Below are positions 23,820 to 33,262 of a stretch of 64,000 nt of DNA, one piece after another; position 1 is the first letter of the stretch; the number at the start of each line of letters is the position of its first letter. Below the pieces are notes generated by a model. It was not told where the DNA came from and ran no database searches. It saw nothing but the letters and a program-made list of their open reading frames with translations. The position numbers and the translations under genes are program-made. The stretch comes from Paenibacillus_AA sp045062745 (GTDB lineage Bacteria; Bacillota; Bacilli; Paenibacillales; NBRC-103111). The stretch covers positions 1-64,000 of the forward strand of contig NZ_JBJGED010000036.1 of the NCBI RefSeq assembly GCF_045062745.1, written 5' to 3'.

Positions 23820-26198
23820 TTGTCTACTAGTGTCAAATACCGTCATTTAAAAACACCGATCGTTAAAAATCCTACCTTTACATATTGGTGCGGTTTTTCG
23901 CTCTTATCTATTTTTTTGTTTATACTTCCTTATTATAAGGGAGTTTTTAATGGTGGGACTGTTACATTTCAAAAGCCTTTATACGCATTCTTCCTCATAT
24001 GCTCCGGTATATTGCTAACAGTTGCCATATCAAGCTTTCGCAATAAGCTTAACAATTCCCTTTCTTTATTTGCTTTGTGTATTTGGGGATTCCCCTTACT
24101 TTACACCCTCTCAATGTTAAACTCCGCTTCCGCATATCAATCCGCAATAATGGTCATTGTTCATATATCGTACACTGCCCTATTTCTATTAGGTATTTAT
24201 ATGACTCGCGAAGAGAAGGAGAGCAAACCTTTAGAGTTCCTGATATTATCATCAGGATTTATGATCGCAATATTCGGATTCATGAATATATTCGGTAATG
24301 TTCATTATGCGGATGCTATTTATCAACAAAGATTAACTTCTGTGTTCCAATATCCTAATACATATGCTGCTTTACTGATGGGACTATTGATAAGCAGTTT
24401 ATATCGCACAAGTAACAATCAGACGGCTAACAGATCGTTTATAGCAACCTCTTTATTTGTAATTCCGATCGCTGTTTCCTTTTTTTTAACGTACTCTCGT
24501 GGTGCCCTTTTAACCCTTCTAATTGTGGTATTGTTAGTATTATTTCTAATGAAAAGCTCAAGGCAGATTAGTTTCCTTTTGAATTTTGCCGTTGCAATTG
24601 TAATTTCGTTGGAGATATCCGACCTCCTTCATGGAATGTATTTCCTGGATGAGAGTGCTCCATCGAAATCTTCGATAATAGGCTGGATGATCTTAATAGG
24701 AGCCTCCTTATTTTATTATGGGCTAGTCTTTATTCTTAATAAATATTTCGAGCCTTGGCTGCAAAAACGGATAGGTACCTTCGAAAAACACAGATTTATT
24801 GTACCTTTATGCGCCTTATTGATTGGGACTATATTATTGTTTTCTTTAACTTATTTGAACTTTTCCTTTTTACCCGATTCTATAGCAAAAAAGATTGAGA
24901 ATATTAACTTTAAACAAAGCAGCGTGCTGGAAAGAGGAACATTTTATAAAGATTCCATAAAAATACTTAAAGACAATCCGATGATAGGAGCTGGAGGAGG
25001 AGCATGGTCCGCATTATTTGAAAAATACCAAAGCAATCCTTACGTCAGTAGACAAGCTCATAACTACTTCCTGCAGAATATGGTGGAGACTGGAATACTC
25101 GGACTGTCATTTTCCATAATATTATTTGTACTGCTATTCTCATTATTCATTCGATTCGCAGTAAGAAACGGGATAAATTCAATAACCTTTTTTATCATTC
25201 CATTCTCAATTCTCGCCCATAGTATGCTTGATTTTAATATGAGCTTTATTTTTATAGGCGGACTTGTTTTTTTGTGCTTGGGTGCAATGATCGGGCAAGT
25301 AAGCATGAAGTCCATCTCCATGCCTAATATCTATACTCAATTTAAGAAGAAAATTTATCCAACCTTATTATGTATTCTATCTATCAGTTTATTGGTTATA
25401 TCTATGCTACTATTACGAGCACATAACCAATACACAACTGCTGTTGCTTTGTTACAAGCATCCAAGCCGGTTGATCAAGTGTTTCAGTCCTTGGATAAAG
25501 CAATAAATACATTTCCTAAAAATCCGGAGTACAGCCTGTTAAAATCAAACTTATTGCTGCAGTTATTTACACAAACCAATCAGGAGAAATTCGCAGATGA
25601 TGCTGCAAGGATAATTAATCAATTGAAGAGAGTTGAACCGTACAACCGGTTCAATATTGAAGAAGAATATAACCTTTATATGAAGAGAAAACAGTACTCA
25701 CAAGCTTTGGAATTAATAAAAGGAGCAATGAATACCCATCCTTGGGAAATCAGCTTTTACGATCGGAATATTGCTTTGAATTTAACTCTTGGCAACGAAA
25801 TCTATACCTCTAATCCAAGCGACCCCAGTCAGAACAAGTATTGGAATCAAGCCATTGAAACTTACATGGAAGTAATTAGAAGAGAAGAGATCATCAGGAT
25901 GTTGCCTGCTGAACAAGTAAAAGGTAACCCGTTTACGCTTTCTGACAATACATATTTATCCTTGGGCCAAATCTATTATCTGTCAGGGAAATATCAAGAA
26001 ACTCATGATTTGCTCTATCCATTGCGTTCAAGGGTTCTTGATAATATGAATGAGGAGCTCAATCGCAAGATTGCTAGGTGGTATATTGCCGCTATAACCA
26101 AATTAGGCAGGCATGATACTGTATTACTAGATAAACTTACATCAATCGATTCTAATGAGAACAAGAACATTGATGATTTGATTAATATTAGAAAGTAA
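23820..26198 (+). CDS. O-antigen ligase-like membrane protein with C-terminal tetratricopeptide-like domain
   Basis: A protein of about 792 residues. The first 560 or so form roughly 12 membrane helices with a Wzy_C-type loop (LKDNPMIGAGGGAWSALFEK, then RQAHNYFLQNMVETGILGL). The last 230 are soluble and helical with TPR-like spacing (FPKNPEYSLLKSNLLLQLF; MKRKQYSQALELIKGAMNTHP). Such ligases attach or polymerise glycans outside the membrane. GGAGG lies only 2 nt before the first ATG (23814) but 8 nt before a TTG at 23820, so the TTG is the preferred start. Followed by a Wzz-like gene. Confidence 0.85.
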   Translation: MSTSVKYRHLKTPIVKNPTFTYWCGFSLLSIFLFILPYYKGVFNGGTVTFQKPLYAFFLICSGILLTVAISSFRNKLNNSLSLFALCIWGFPLLYTLSMLNSASAYQSAIMVIVHISYTALFLLGIYMTREEKESKPLEFLILSSGFMIAIFGFMNIFGNVHYADAIYQQRLTSVFQYPNTYAALLMGLLISSLYRTSNNQTANRSFIATSLFVIPIAVSFFLTYSRGALLTLLIVVLLVLFLMKSSRQISFLLNFAVAIVISLEISDLLHGMYFLDESAPSKSSIIGWMILIGASLFYYGLVFILNKYFEPWLQKRIGTFEKHRFIVPLCALLIGTILLFSLTYLNFSFLPDSIAKKIENINFKQSSVLERGTFYKDSIKILKDNPMIGAGGGAWSALFEKYQSNPYVSRQAHNYFLQNMVETGILGLSFSIILFVLLFSLFIRFAVRNGINSITFFIIPFSILAHSMLDFNMSFIFIGGLVFLCLGAMIGQVSMKSISMPNIYTQFKKKIYPTLLCILSISLLVISMLLLRAHNQYTTAVALLQASKPVDQVFQSLDKAINTFPKNPEYSLLKSNLLLQLFTQTNQEKFADDAARIINQLKRVEPYNRFNIEEEYNLYMKRKQYSQALELIKGAMNTHPWEISFYDRNIALNLTLGNEIYTSNPSDPSQNKYWNQAIETYMEVIRREEIIRMLPAEQVKGNPFTLSDNTYLSLGQIYYLSGKYQETHDLLYPLRSRVLDNMNEELNRKIARWYIAAITKLGRHDTVLLDKLTSIDSNENKNIDDLINIRK

Positions 26199-26229
26199 GC
26201 AACCAGAACTAATGAAGGAGGCTTTTCAA

Positions 26230-27174
26230 TTGGCTAATGAAATTAGTTTGAGAGAGATTATTCAGGATGCTTGGCGAAATAAAATATGGATTGCTTTAGT
26301 GATTATTTGTGCAATGTTTATTGCCGGGGGTTACTCATATATGCAACCTTCCATATTTGAAAGTACTTCTATTGTAAGTCTAGTCCCTTCGGAAAAAGAT
26401 GCAAAAACGAGTGATTTATCTTCCGCGAAAGAACAGGTGAAAAGTAAATTTACCACAAGCAAAATAATAAATGGATTAAAATTGGATCCGACAAAGTACA
26501 CGATTGACTCTCTTATGAACAATATCTCAGTAGAGTCCCTGCCTAATTCAAGCTATATAAGTATTAAAGTTAAAGGAACTGATAATCAGGTTACAACAGA
26601 CATTGCAAACTTATTGGCATTTAGTACCGGCTCGAACATTGAAATATTAAAACACTTAAGCAAACAAACCGAACAAAAAGCGAAACTCGAAGAAGTAAAA
26701 AGCAGCATGCAAATTGTCGAATCAGAACTAAATGAAGTCAGTAAATTGATCCAAGTTACTCCCCAAATTCTTAATACAAAGAAAGCCTTGGCGGATGATA
26801 CATATCTAGTTAATGGAAAACAGTTGGGTGCATTGCAGTTGTCAAATGAAGAAATAAATCCTGTTTATCTTTCTCTGCAATCCAGACAAGCTGATGCTAC
26901 TGTACAGAAATCAAAGCTAAATAGCGAAGAAGCGTCCCTTAATGAAGACATACAGTCACATAAGAAAACTATAGCTGAACTTGAACAACAATCTATTAAT
27001 GGTAAACCTTATGACTTTAATTACGTAATGATAACTCCGGCAATCGTGCCTGCAGTTCCTATTGGTCCAGCTAAACTCATTACCACTGTACTGGGGGGAG
27101 CTATTGCACTATTATTAGCACTCTTCTTTCTCGTTATCCGAGCGTACTGGATCCGGAATCAAACGAGTAATTAG
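26230..27174 (+). CDS. Wzz-like polysaccharide chain-length/co-polymerase protein
   Basis: About 314 residues. One membrane helix lies near residues 18-38 (IWIALVIICAMFIAGGYSYM) and one at the C-terminus (GGAIALLLALFFLVIRAYW), the latter preceded by the Pro-rich stretch PAIVPAVPIGPAKL typical of Wzz/PCP proteins. The periplasm-side middle is coiled coil (KLEEVKSSMQIVESELNEVSKL). No fused kinase domain, and no partner tyrosine kinase gene is in the window. AAGGAGG precedes a TTG by 8 nt, so TTG is preferred over the in-frame ATG at 26212. Confidence 0.85.
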   Translation: MANEISLREIIQDAWRNKIWIALVIICAMFIAGGYSYMQPSIFESTSIVSLVPSEKDAKTSDLSSAKEQVKSKFTTSKIINGLKLDPTKYTIDSLMNNISVESLPNSSYISIKVKGTDNQVTTDIANLLAFSTGSNIEILKHLSKQTEQKAKLEEVKSSMQIVESELNEVSKLIQVTPQILNTKKALADDTYLVNGKQLGALQLSNEEINPVYLSLQSRQADATVQKSKLNSEEASLNEDIQSHKKTIAELEQQSINGKPYDFNYVMITPAIVPAVPIGPAKLITTVLGGAIALLLALFFLVIRAYWIRNQTSN

Positions 27175-27194
27175 TAAAGGAGTTTATTGCAATT

Positions 27195-28130
27195 ATGAAG
27201 ATATTGGTTACAGGCGGAGCAGGCTTCATTGCTTCAAATATTGTTGATGAGCTCATCTCACTTGGTCACAGCGTAGCCGTTCTGGATAATTTGTCGTCAG
27301 GCCATAAAGCGTTTATTAACCCTCAAGCACATTTACTTCAAGCCGATATCGATGACTCCAAGATTGGTACTTATATTAAAGAGTTTCGGCCTGAGCTGCT
27401 AATTCATCATGCAGCACAAATTGACGTCCAGAACTCAATGTTAGATTCAGTACATGATGCGCGTGTTAATATTCTTGGAACTCTCAATGTCCTGGAATGC
27501 TGCAAAAATTATATCAGAAAAGTTGTATATGCTTCTTCCGCTGCTGTGTACGGAGTACCAAAATACATTCCAATAGATGAAGCCCACCCGATAAATCCAA
27601 TATCTAATTATGGGATTTCAAAATATACACCGGAAAGTTATTTGAGAGTTTATTCAGAGCGCTTTGGGATTCCATACACAATACTTCGTTATGGCAATGT
27701 CTTTGGAATCCGCCAAGACCCAAATGGCGAAGGCGGTGTAGTTTCTGTTTTTCTAGACAAATTATTAAACGGTCATCGCCCAATTATTTATGGAGATGGT
27801 GAAAATACCAGAGACTTCATATTCGTCAAGGACGTAGTAAAAGCAAACATACAGTCTTTATATACAGGCGATAACCGCGTGTTAAATATCAGTTGCGGCA
27901 AACAAACCTCGGTAAACCAGCTCTTAGCCGAAATGTGTTCCATATTAAATGTACCATTCAATCCCATTTATCAGCCTAATCGACCTGGAGATATTATCCA
28001 TAGCTGCTTAGACAATACGTTGGCGAAGCAGATATTAGATTGGGAGCCGGAATTCTCGATAAAAGAAGGCGTCAAACAGACAATAAATTACTACTTAAAT
28101 CAAAAAATAGAAGCGGTTGGGCAGGGATAG
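27195..28130 (+). CDS. NAD-dependent sugar epimerase (GalE-like, extended SDR)
   Basis: A 311-residue short-chain dehydrogenase. TGGAGFIASN is the NAD-binding loop. YASSAAVYG and YGISK supply the Ser and Y-x3-K catalytic residues, and GNVFGIRQDPNGEGGVVS is the substrate region of UDP-glucose/UDP-GlcNAc 4-epimerases. The exact substrate is not readable. It is the last gene of the plus-strand unit; a terminator overlaps its stop codon. Confidence 0.88.
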   Translation: MKILVTGGAGFIASNIVDELISLGHSVAVLDNLSSGHKAFINPQAHLLQADIDDSKIGTYIKEFRPELLIHHAAQIDVQNSMLDSVHDARVNILGTLNVLECCKNYIRKVVYASSAAVYGVPKYIPIDEAHPINPISNYGISKYTPESYLRVYSERFGIPYTILRYGNVFGIRQDPNGEGGVVSVFLDKLLNGHRPIIYGDGENTRDFIFVKDVVKANIQSLYTGDNRVLNISCGKQTSVNQLLAEMCSILNVPFNPIYQPNRPGDIIHSCLDNTLAKQILDWEPEFSIKEGVKQTINYYLNQKIEAVGQG

Positions 28131-28148
28131 CTCCCTGCTCAACCGCTT
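28111..28148. terminator. Bidirectional terminator between the epimerase and manC
   Basis: A 17-bp stem with one G-U pair (AAGCGGTTGGGCAGGGA / TCCCTGCTCAACCGCTT) and 4-nt loop is flanked by A and T runs. The left arm includes the last codons of the epimerase gene. It serves convergent genes. Confidence 0.9.
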
Positions 28149-28164
28149 TTACAAAGCATAACTG

Positions 28165-29517
28165 TTAATTAACATGACTATACCAATCAAAAGGAAAATG
28201 TACGATATCTTCTTCGACGATTTTTCCGGTTTGAACTTCAATCAACTCCATGTTCTCATGAGCTAAGATACCGTGTTTAATCTTGGGATAGATTTTAACC
28301 ACATCATTGACACTAACTTGTATTCGTTCCCCGTCAATGATGACCTCTCCACTCCCGCTGATTATGGTCCATATCTCGGTCCGGTAAAAATGAGCCTGAT
28401 ACCCAAAGGTTTCCCCGGCTGATAAACTGATCCTTTTGGTCAAAACCTCATTCCCGTCGCCAAGCTTGGTATAATCCAACACCCTATAGGAGCCCCATAA
28501 ACTTTCCTCATACATGGGACGGTGGTCGAAGCGGATTAAGTCTTTCAGCCTTGGACTAGCCCCCTTGTCGGAAACCAATACTCCGTCGGGACTTACAGCG
28601 ACAACCGCATTAGAGAGGCCTAACACGACCACAGGAATATCCAGTTCGTTTATTAAATGAGTATTGAAAGAGTCATCACTAAGAATGCCATTTCCAATCA
28701 GACTTGTATCCATTTCTTCAGTGAGCGTGTTCCAGGTACCAAGGTCTTTCCAATCCCCTTCATAAGGAAGGACGACGATTTGGGACTCTTGCTCTACGAT
28801 TTCATAATCAAAGCTGATCTTGGGTAACCGATGATACTGCTTCAAAAGCTGCTCATACTGAACCGGCAGCCCTTTTTCCAACAAAGCATGAACAATATAT
28901 TCCAGTTTAAAGGCGAACACACCGCAGTTCCACAATGCATTATTATCCTCAATTAGAACAATCGCCTGCTCTTCCGTCGGCTTCTCCTTAAATTGCTTCA
29001 CCTGATAGTAAGACGACTGAGCAAATCCATCCTCAGGAACAATATAACCGTACTTGGACGATGGATATGTAGGACGAACCCCCATTAAGGCAAGTCGAGC
29101 CGAAGATGCTTGCAAGACGGCTTGCAAATCTTTCAGTCTATTAAAAAAGTGATCATCCACATAAGGATCCACCGGAAGAATAACGACCACTTCATCCAAA
29201 CTGACCCCTTGAATCGAATATAAATAAGATGCAGCCAAGGCAATGGCCGGAAAAGTGTCTCTTCGTTCCGGTTCGATTAGGATAGGCACATTCATGCCGA
29301 TCTGATGATGAAGCATGTCCACTTGAGTGGGATTTGTGGCAATAATGGAGGAATCCGCTAATCCACATACCTCCAATTGCTGCCAAACGCGCTGCACCAT
29401 TGACTCCATCTGCCTAGACTTGTTCTCCAGTATCTTCAAGAATTGTTTGGATCTAGCATCATTGGACAATGGCCAAAGTCGTTTCCCTGAGCCGCCTGAT
29501 AATAAGACAAGCTTCAT
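28165..29517 (-). CDS. manC: Mannose-1-phosphate guanylyltransferase / mannose-6-phosphate isomerase
   Basis: A 450-residue bifunctional enzyme. The N-terminal nucleotidyltransferase domain starts LVLLSGGSGKRLWPLSNDAR (GGxGxRLWPLS pyrophosphorylase signature). The C-terminal cupin (from about residue 330) has FGYQAHFYRTEIWTIISGSG and VKIYPKIKHGILAH, with metal-binding His and Glu as in type II PMI. It makes GDP-mannose, the precursor used by gmd just upstream. GGAGGG precedes the ATG by 7 nt; five further codons upstream are in frame. The downstream partner genes for 6-deoxy sugars are the broken fcl here and colD/colC at 41.9-44.0 kb. Confidence 0.94.
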   Translation of the reverse strand: MKLVLLSGGSGKRLWPLSNDARSKQFLKILENKSRQMESMVQRVWQQLEVCGLADSSIIATNPTQVDMLHHQIGMNVPILIEPERRDTFPAIALAASYLYSIQGVSLDEVVVILPVDPYVDDHFFNRLKDLQAVLQASSARLALMGVRPTYPSSKYGYIVPEDGFAQSSYYQVKQFKEKPTEEQAIVLIEDNNALWNCGVFAFKLEYIVHALLEKGLPVQYEQLLKQYHRLPKISFDYEIVEQESQIVVLPYEGDWKDLGTWNTLTEEMDTSLIGNGILSDDSFNTHLINELDIPVVVLGLSNAVVAVSPDGVLVSDKGASPRLKDLIRFDHRPMYEESLWGSYRVLDYTKLGDGNEVLTKRISLSAGETFGYQAHFYRTEIWTIISGSGEVIIDGERIQVSVNDVVKIYPKIKHGILAHENMELIEVQTGKIVEEDIVHFPFDWYSHVN

Positions 29518-29545
29518 TGGCAAACCCTCCATTCAAAAAAGAATC

Positions 29546-29897
29546 TTATGATTGTTTCAGATACCACTGATATGTCGACTTCAGGCCGTCACTTAGTGAG
29601 ATCTACCTGGTATGCCGAGTCAATAACGTTTGTTTGTATCATCAAATTGTCGCGAATAAAGTCAGCGGGATAATTGTTATTTGCAATAATCCCTCCGACC
29701 TTTGCAGCTGCAAGGAAAACATAGTCCGGTCTCTCTTCATTGAAGTAGCTCAACACTTGTCTATTGTCCCTTAAGTCGACTTCCTTGCTGGTTCGATAAA
29801 GAAGATTACTGTACCCTTGAGAATCCAAGTATCTTAATATAGCGGATCCTACAAGACCCTTATGGCCGGCCACGTATATTTTGTCCGACGGCTTCAT
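29546..29897 (-). pseudogene. fcl: GDP-L-fucose synthase remnant (internal deletion)
   Basis: The first hundred or so codons are a normal GDP-fucose synthase start (KIYVAGHKGLVGSAILRYL, then FLAAAKVGGIIANNNYPADFI). After NVIDSAYQ the frame stops at TGA (29589). In another frame, the DNA from about 29600 to 29546 reads ISLSDGLKSTYQWYLKQS and stop, which is a typical C-terminus of the same family. So about 200 central codons are missing and the joint is out of frame. The ATG overlaps the end of gmd, showing it was once the gmd partner. An intact relative lies at 43075-44001. Confidence 0.85.
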
Positions 29898-29902
29898 CTG
29901 AC

Positions 29903-30979
29903 TCACTCCTCACCGCAAACAATGGGTTTATGTGATTGAAGCTCTGCTTCCGCCTCTCTCAGGTCCGCATCGACCATAAGGGATACAAGCTCTTGGAACG
30001 ACACTTTAGACTTCCAGCCCAGCCTCTGGCGAGCTTTGGATGCATCCCCTAGCAGTAAATCAACCTCCGTAGGTCTGAAATATTCAGGGTCCACTGAAAC
30101 GACAACCTCCCCCGTCTCTTCGTTAATACCTACCTCCTCGATCCCCATGCCTTTCCAAACCACTTTAATCCCCACTTGGCTAAAGGCGAGCTCAACAAAT
30201 TCTCGGACCGTTCGTGTCTCCCCTGTGGCAATGACAAAATCTTCAGGAGTTTCTTGCTGAAGCATTAACCACATTGCTTCCACATAATCCTTTGCATATC
30301 CCCAATCCCGTTTGGCGTCCAAATTGCCCAAATATAGTCTCTCTTGTACACCAAGGCTAATACGCGCAACGGCTCGGGTGATTTTACGAGTAACAAATGT
30401 CTCTCCTCTTAACGGCGACTCATGGTTAAATAAAATACCGTTACAAGCAAATACGCCATATGCTTCGCGATAGTTTACTGTAATCCAATACGCATAGAGC
30501 TTCGCAGCAGCATAAGGGCTCCTCGGATAAAAAGGGGTTGTCTCCTTCTGCGGCGTTTCTTGTACCAGTCCATATAACTCGCTCGTAGAGGCTTGATAAA
30601 ACTTGGTCTTACTTTCCAACCCTAGTATGCGAATCGCTTCAAGCAATCTCAGAGTACCGATCCCATCCGCGTTCGCCGTATATTCGGGGGTTTCAAATGA
30701 AACCGCTACATGGCTTTGGGCGGCTAAATTGTAGATTTCAGCCGGCTGTACTTCCTGAATAATTCGAATCAGATTCGTAGAATCCGTTAAGTCTCCATAA
30801 TGAAGAACGAACCGCACATTCTTCTCATGCGGATCCTGATAAAGATGATCAATTCTTCCTGTATTGAAAGAAGAAGATCGCCTCTTTATCCCATGAACAA
30901 TATATCCTTTGTCTAGTAAGAATTCAGCCAAATAGGCCCCGTCCTGACCTGTAATACCCGTAATTAATGCGACTTTCAT
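29903..30979 (-). CDS. gmd: GDP-mannose 4,6-dehydratase
   Basis: A 358-residue extended SDR that converts GDP-mannose to GDP-4-keto-6-deoxymannose. ALITGITGQDGAYLAEFLL is the Gmd nucleotide loop. STSELYG and YAAAKLYAYWI give the Ser/Thr and Y-x3-K residues, and GNLDAKRDWGYAKDYVEAMW is a Gmd hallmark. Its product feeds GDP-fucose, GDP-rhamnose or GDP-colitose synthesis. It has its own promoter and is divergent from the nonulosonate operon. Confidence 0.95.
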   Translation of the reverse strand: MKVALITGITGQDGAYLAEFLLDKGYIVHGIKRRSSSFNTGRIDHLYQDPHEKNVRFVLHYGDLTDSTNLIRIIQEVQPAEIYNLAAQSHVAVSFETPEYTANADGIGTLRLLEAIRILGLESKTKFYQASTSELYGLVQETPQKETTPFYPRSPYAAAKLYAYWITVNYREAYGVFACNGILFNHESPLRGETFVTRKITRAVARISLGVQERLYLGNLDAKRDWGYAKDYVEAMWLMLQQETPEDFVIATGETRTVREFVELAFSQVGIKVVWKGMGIEEVGINEETGEVVVSVDPEYFRPTEVDLLLGDASKARQRLGWKSKVSFQELVSLMVDADLREAEAELQSHKPIVCGEE

Positions 30980-31037
30980 TTATTTCTCTCTCCCTTTGGT
31001 AATTATTATTAGGACAACTAGGTGATTAATTAAGTCG

Positions 31038-31067
31038 ATTATACATGTTAAGTATTAAGAATGTCGA
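31038..31067 (-). promoter_or_regulatory. SigA-type promoter for gmd-manC
   Basis: TCGACA (-35, 5 of 6) and TATAAT (-10, perfect) are separated by 18 bp on the minus strand, about 60 nt upstream of the gmd ATG. Confidence 0.65.
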
Positions 31068-31113
31068 ATTGTTTTGGCCGGCTCTATTGAACACTTTGAG
31101 CATGTTGTTGGCC

Positions 31114-31142
31114 TAGACTGATTTGAAGAGGTATCGTATAAT
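31114..31142 (+). promoter_or_regulatory. SigA-type promoter for the nonulosonate operon
   Basis: TAGACT (-35, 4 of 6) and TATAAT (-10, perfect) are separated by 17 bp. The predicted leader is about 90 nt before the first gene at 31240. Confidence 0.6.
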
Positions 31143-31239
31143 TACGGTTGGGAGTTTTTGAATAAACAAGAAGATTTGAAATATTTTTTGTTGCGAATTA
31201 CGAGGTTTCATATAAAAAACGCAAAAGAGAGTGAATGGA

Positions 31240-32274
31240 ATGAATGGTTTCTATAAGAATAAAAAAGTACTTATTATCGGAGGGACAGGTACAATTGGGC
31301 AAGGTTTATTAGAACAAATTTTAAAAGATGAACCGGCTGTGGTACGGATTTTGTCCAGAGACGAGCACAAGCAATTCCTCTTACAGCAAAGAATGCGCCA
31401 ATATGATAACATACGTTACTTAATAGGTGATGTTCGAAGCTTGGAGCGTGTCATCCGAGCGATGGAAAGTATTGATTATGTATTTCATGTTGCCGCTATG
31501 AAACATGTCCCTTCTTGCGAATATAATCCATATGAAGCCGTGCAAACGAATATAATCGGTACGCAAAATGTTATTCGCGCAGCCATCGAGACAGGGATCA
31601 AAAAAGTAGTCTTTACAAGCACTGACAAGGCGATTGCCCCTACTAACACTTACGGTGCAACGAAATTGATGGCCGAACGATTGATAGCAAATGCGCAATA
31701 CAATAGCGGAGCACATGAAACAGACTTTTCTGTTGTACGATTCGGGAATGTAATTGGTTCACGCGGATCGGTAGTTCCATTGTTTTTTTCGCAGATTCAG
31801 CGGGAACGTGCCGTTTATGTTACAGACATACATATGACGAGATTTATGATGACTTTAAATCAAGCGACCTCCTTAACTCTAAAGTCGATGCAACAATCTA
31901 GAGGCGGGGAAATATTTGTGTTGAAAATGCCTGTTATTCGTTTGAGTGATTTAGTACAGGTGGTGATCGAAAAGGCGACAAGAATTTTGAATATTAATCC
32001 CGAGGCAATAAAAATCCATGAAATCGGCTTGCGACCTGGTGAGAAAATGTTCGAGGAGCTAATGACGATTGATGAATCGAACGGTGCTTGGGAGCTTCCG
32101 GACATGTTTGTCATTCCAAACCCATTGTTAGAGAGGTCTGTACATTACGATTCCGCCAATACAGCCGAAATTAAAATGTATAGCTCACATGATGAAGAGC
32201 CGATTTCCATTGACTCTGTTAGGACTTTGCTGGAAAGGGAATTCTTTAAGGAAATTAGCAGCTATGAAGGATAA
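31240..32274 (+). CDS. pseB: PseB-like UDP-GlcNAc 4,6-dehydratase (inverting type)
   Basis: About 344 residues, a soluble short-form CapD/PseB protein without membrane helices. GGTGTIGQGLLEQIL binds NAD(P). FTSTDKA and YGATKLMAE give the S/T, Asp, Lys and Y-x3-K residues. SRDEHKQFLL, VAAMKHVPSCEYNPYEAVQTN and VRFGNVIGSRGSVVPLF are close to PseB motifs. PseB forms UDP-2-acetamido-2,6-dideoxy-L-arabino-hexos-4-ulose, the first step to pseudaminic acid. It is the first gene of a ten-gene plus-strand run. A GTG three codons upstream (31231) is an alternative start. Confidence 0.88.
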   Translation: MNGFYKNKKVLIIGGTGTIGQGLLEQILKDEPAVVRILSRDEHKQFLLQQRMRQYDNIRYLIGDVRSLERVIRAMESIDYVFHVAAMKHVPSCEYNPYEAVQTNIIGTQNVIRAAIETGIKKVVFTSTDKAIAPTNTYGATKLMAERLIANAQYNSGAHETDFSVVRFGNVIGSRGSVVPLFFSQIQRERAVYVTDIHMTRFMMTLNQATSLTLKSMQQSRGGEIFVLKMPVIRLSDLVQVVIEKATRILNINPEAIKIHEIGLRPGEKMFEELMTIDESNGAWELPDMFVIPNPLLERSVHYDSANTAEIKMYSSHDEEPISIDSVRTLLEREFFKEISSYEG

Positions 32275-33247
32275 GATTGCTTTCTTAGTAGCGATAGGTA
32301 ACCGAATAGGCACCGGACATTACAGAAGAATGTGGAATGTAAATAAATATTTTCGGAGCAAGGGTGTCCAAACTTTATTCTTCGCTGTTTCCGAAGTTAA
32401 TTCCACGCAATTGGAACATGAAGTTATGCAGCTTGATGAGTTGGGACAATTGAAAGATCATTTAATAGAAAATAAAGTAGAGAAAATAATAATAGACATT
32501 CCTGCCCTTTATTATTATGATCCTATTTTCACAACGATTCGCTCTCTAGGCGTACAAATAACTTGGATTAATGATAGCGCGGAAGCTCGTATTCAAGCTG
32601 GAGAAAAGTTAATTTCATGTAGTTTGAATTTTGATTCACAACAATCAGACGATTATGTTTTTTATGGCTTAAAATACGTTATATTAAATCCGCTTATATC
32701 CGAACTCGCTTCAACCCAACGAATGATTCAACCCAAAATCAAGAAAGTATTGGTATCGTTCGGCGGTACGGATCCCAATGGTATAACTTTGCGCCTATTA
32801 AACCTATTAGACGGAATGAAAGGTATTTGGGATAACAATCTAGAGATAGACGTCATATTAGGCAGCTCGAATATAGACTTGTCATCCTTACATACTGACA
32901 AATTTCCATATAAAATGTATGTTCACCAATACATACAAGATATGGCCGGCAAGTTATTGTCCTCTGACTTGGCCTTCATTTCGGGAGGCATGACTATGTA
33001 TGAAGCTTGTTCATTGGGTACCCCCTCTATCATTATTAATCAAAATTCGGAGCAAAATGACGAAGCGGCTTCGTTTCATAACAGAGGCGCTGTGTATAAT
33101 TTAGGGAGCTACAATCAGCTTAATGCAGTTTCATTACATGATGCAATTACGCATATTCAAGGACAAACGATCCGGGAACAGATGTCCAAAGAGGCAAAAA
33201 GTTTAATTGACGGCAAGGGAATCGAGAGGATATTTCAAATTGTTTGA
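32264..33247 (+). CDS. pseG: PseG/SpsG-like UDP-sugar hydrolase (GT-B fold)
   Basis: A 327-residue protein. The N-terminal GNRIGTGHYRRMWNVNKYF contains the G-x-G-H loop with the catalytic His of PseG-type nucleotide-sugar hydrolases. The C-terminal donor half has SFGGTDPNGITLRLLNLL and DLAFISGGMTMYEACSLGTPSI. PseG removes UDP to release the free 2,4-diacetamido-trideoxy sugar. The start chosen overlaps the previous gene by 11 bp; a longer frame begins inside the preceding gene. Bacillus SpsG belongs to the same family. Confidence 0.85.
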   Translation: MKDKIAFLVAIGNRIGTGHYRRMWNVNKYFRSKGVQTLFFAVSEVNSTQLEHEVMQLDELGQLKDHLIENKVEKIIIDIPALYYYDPIFTTIRSLGVQITWINDSAEARIQAGEKLISCSLNFDSQQSDDYVFYGLKYVILNPLISELASTQRMIQPKIKKVLVSFGGTDPNGITLRLLNLLDGMKGIWDNNLEIDVILGSSNIDLSSLHTDKFPYKMYVHQYIQDMAGKLLSSDLAFISGGMTMYEACSLGTPSIIINQNSEQNDEAASFHNRGAVYNLGSYNQLNAVSLHDAITHIQGQTIREQMSKEAKSLIDGKGIERIFQIV

Positions 33248-33262
33248 GAGAAGGTTCGTATA

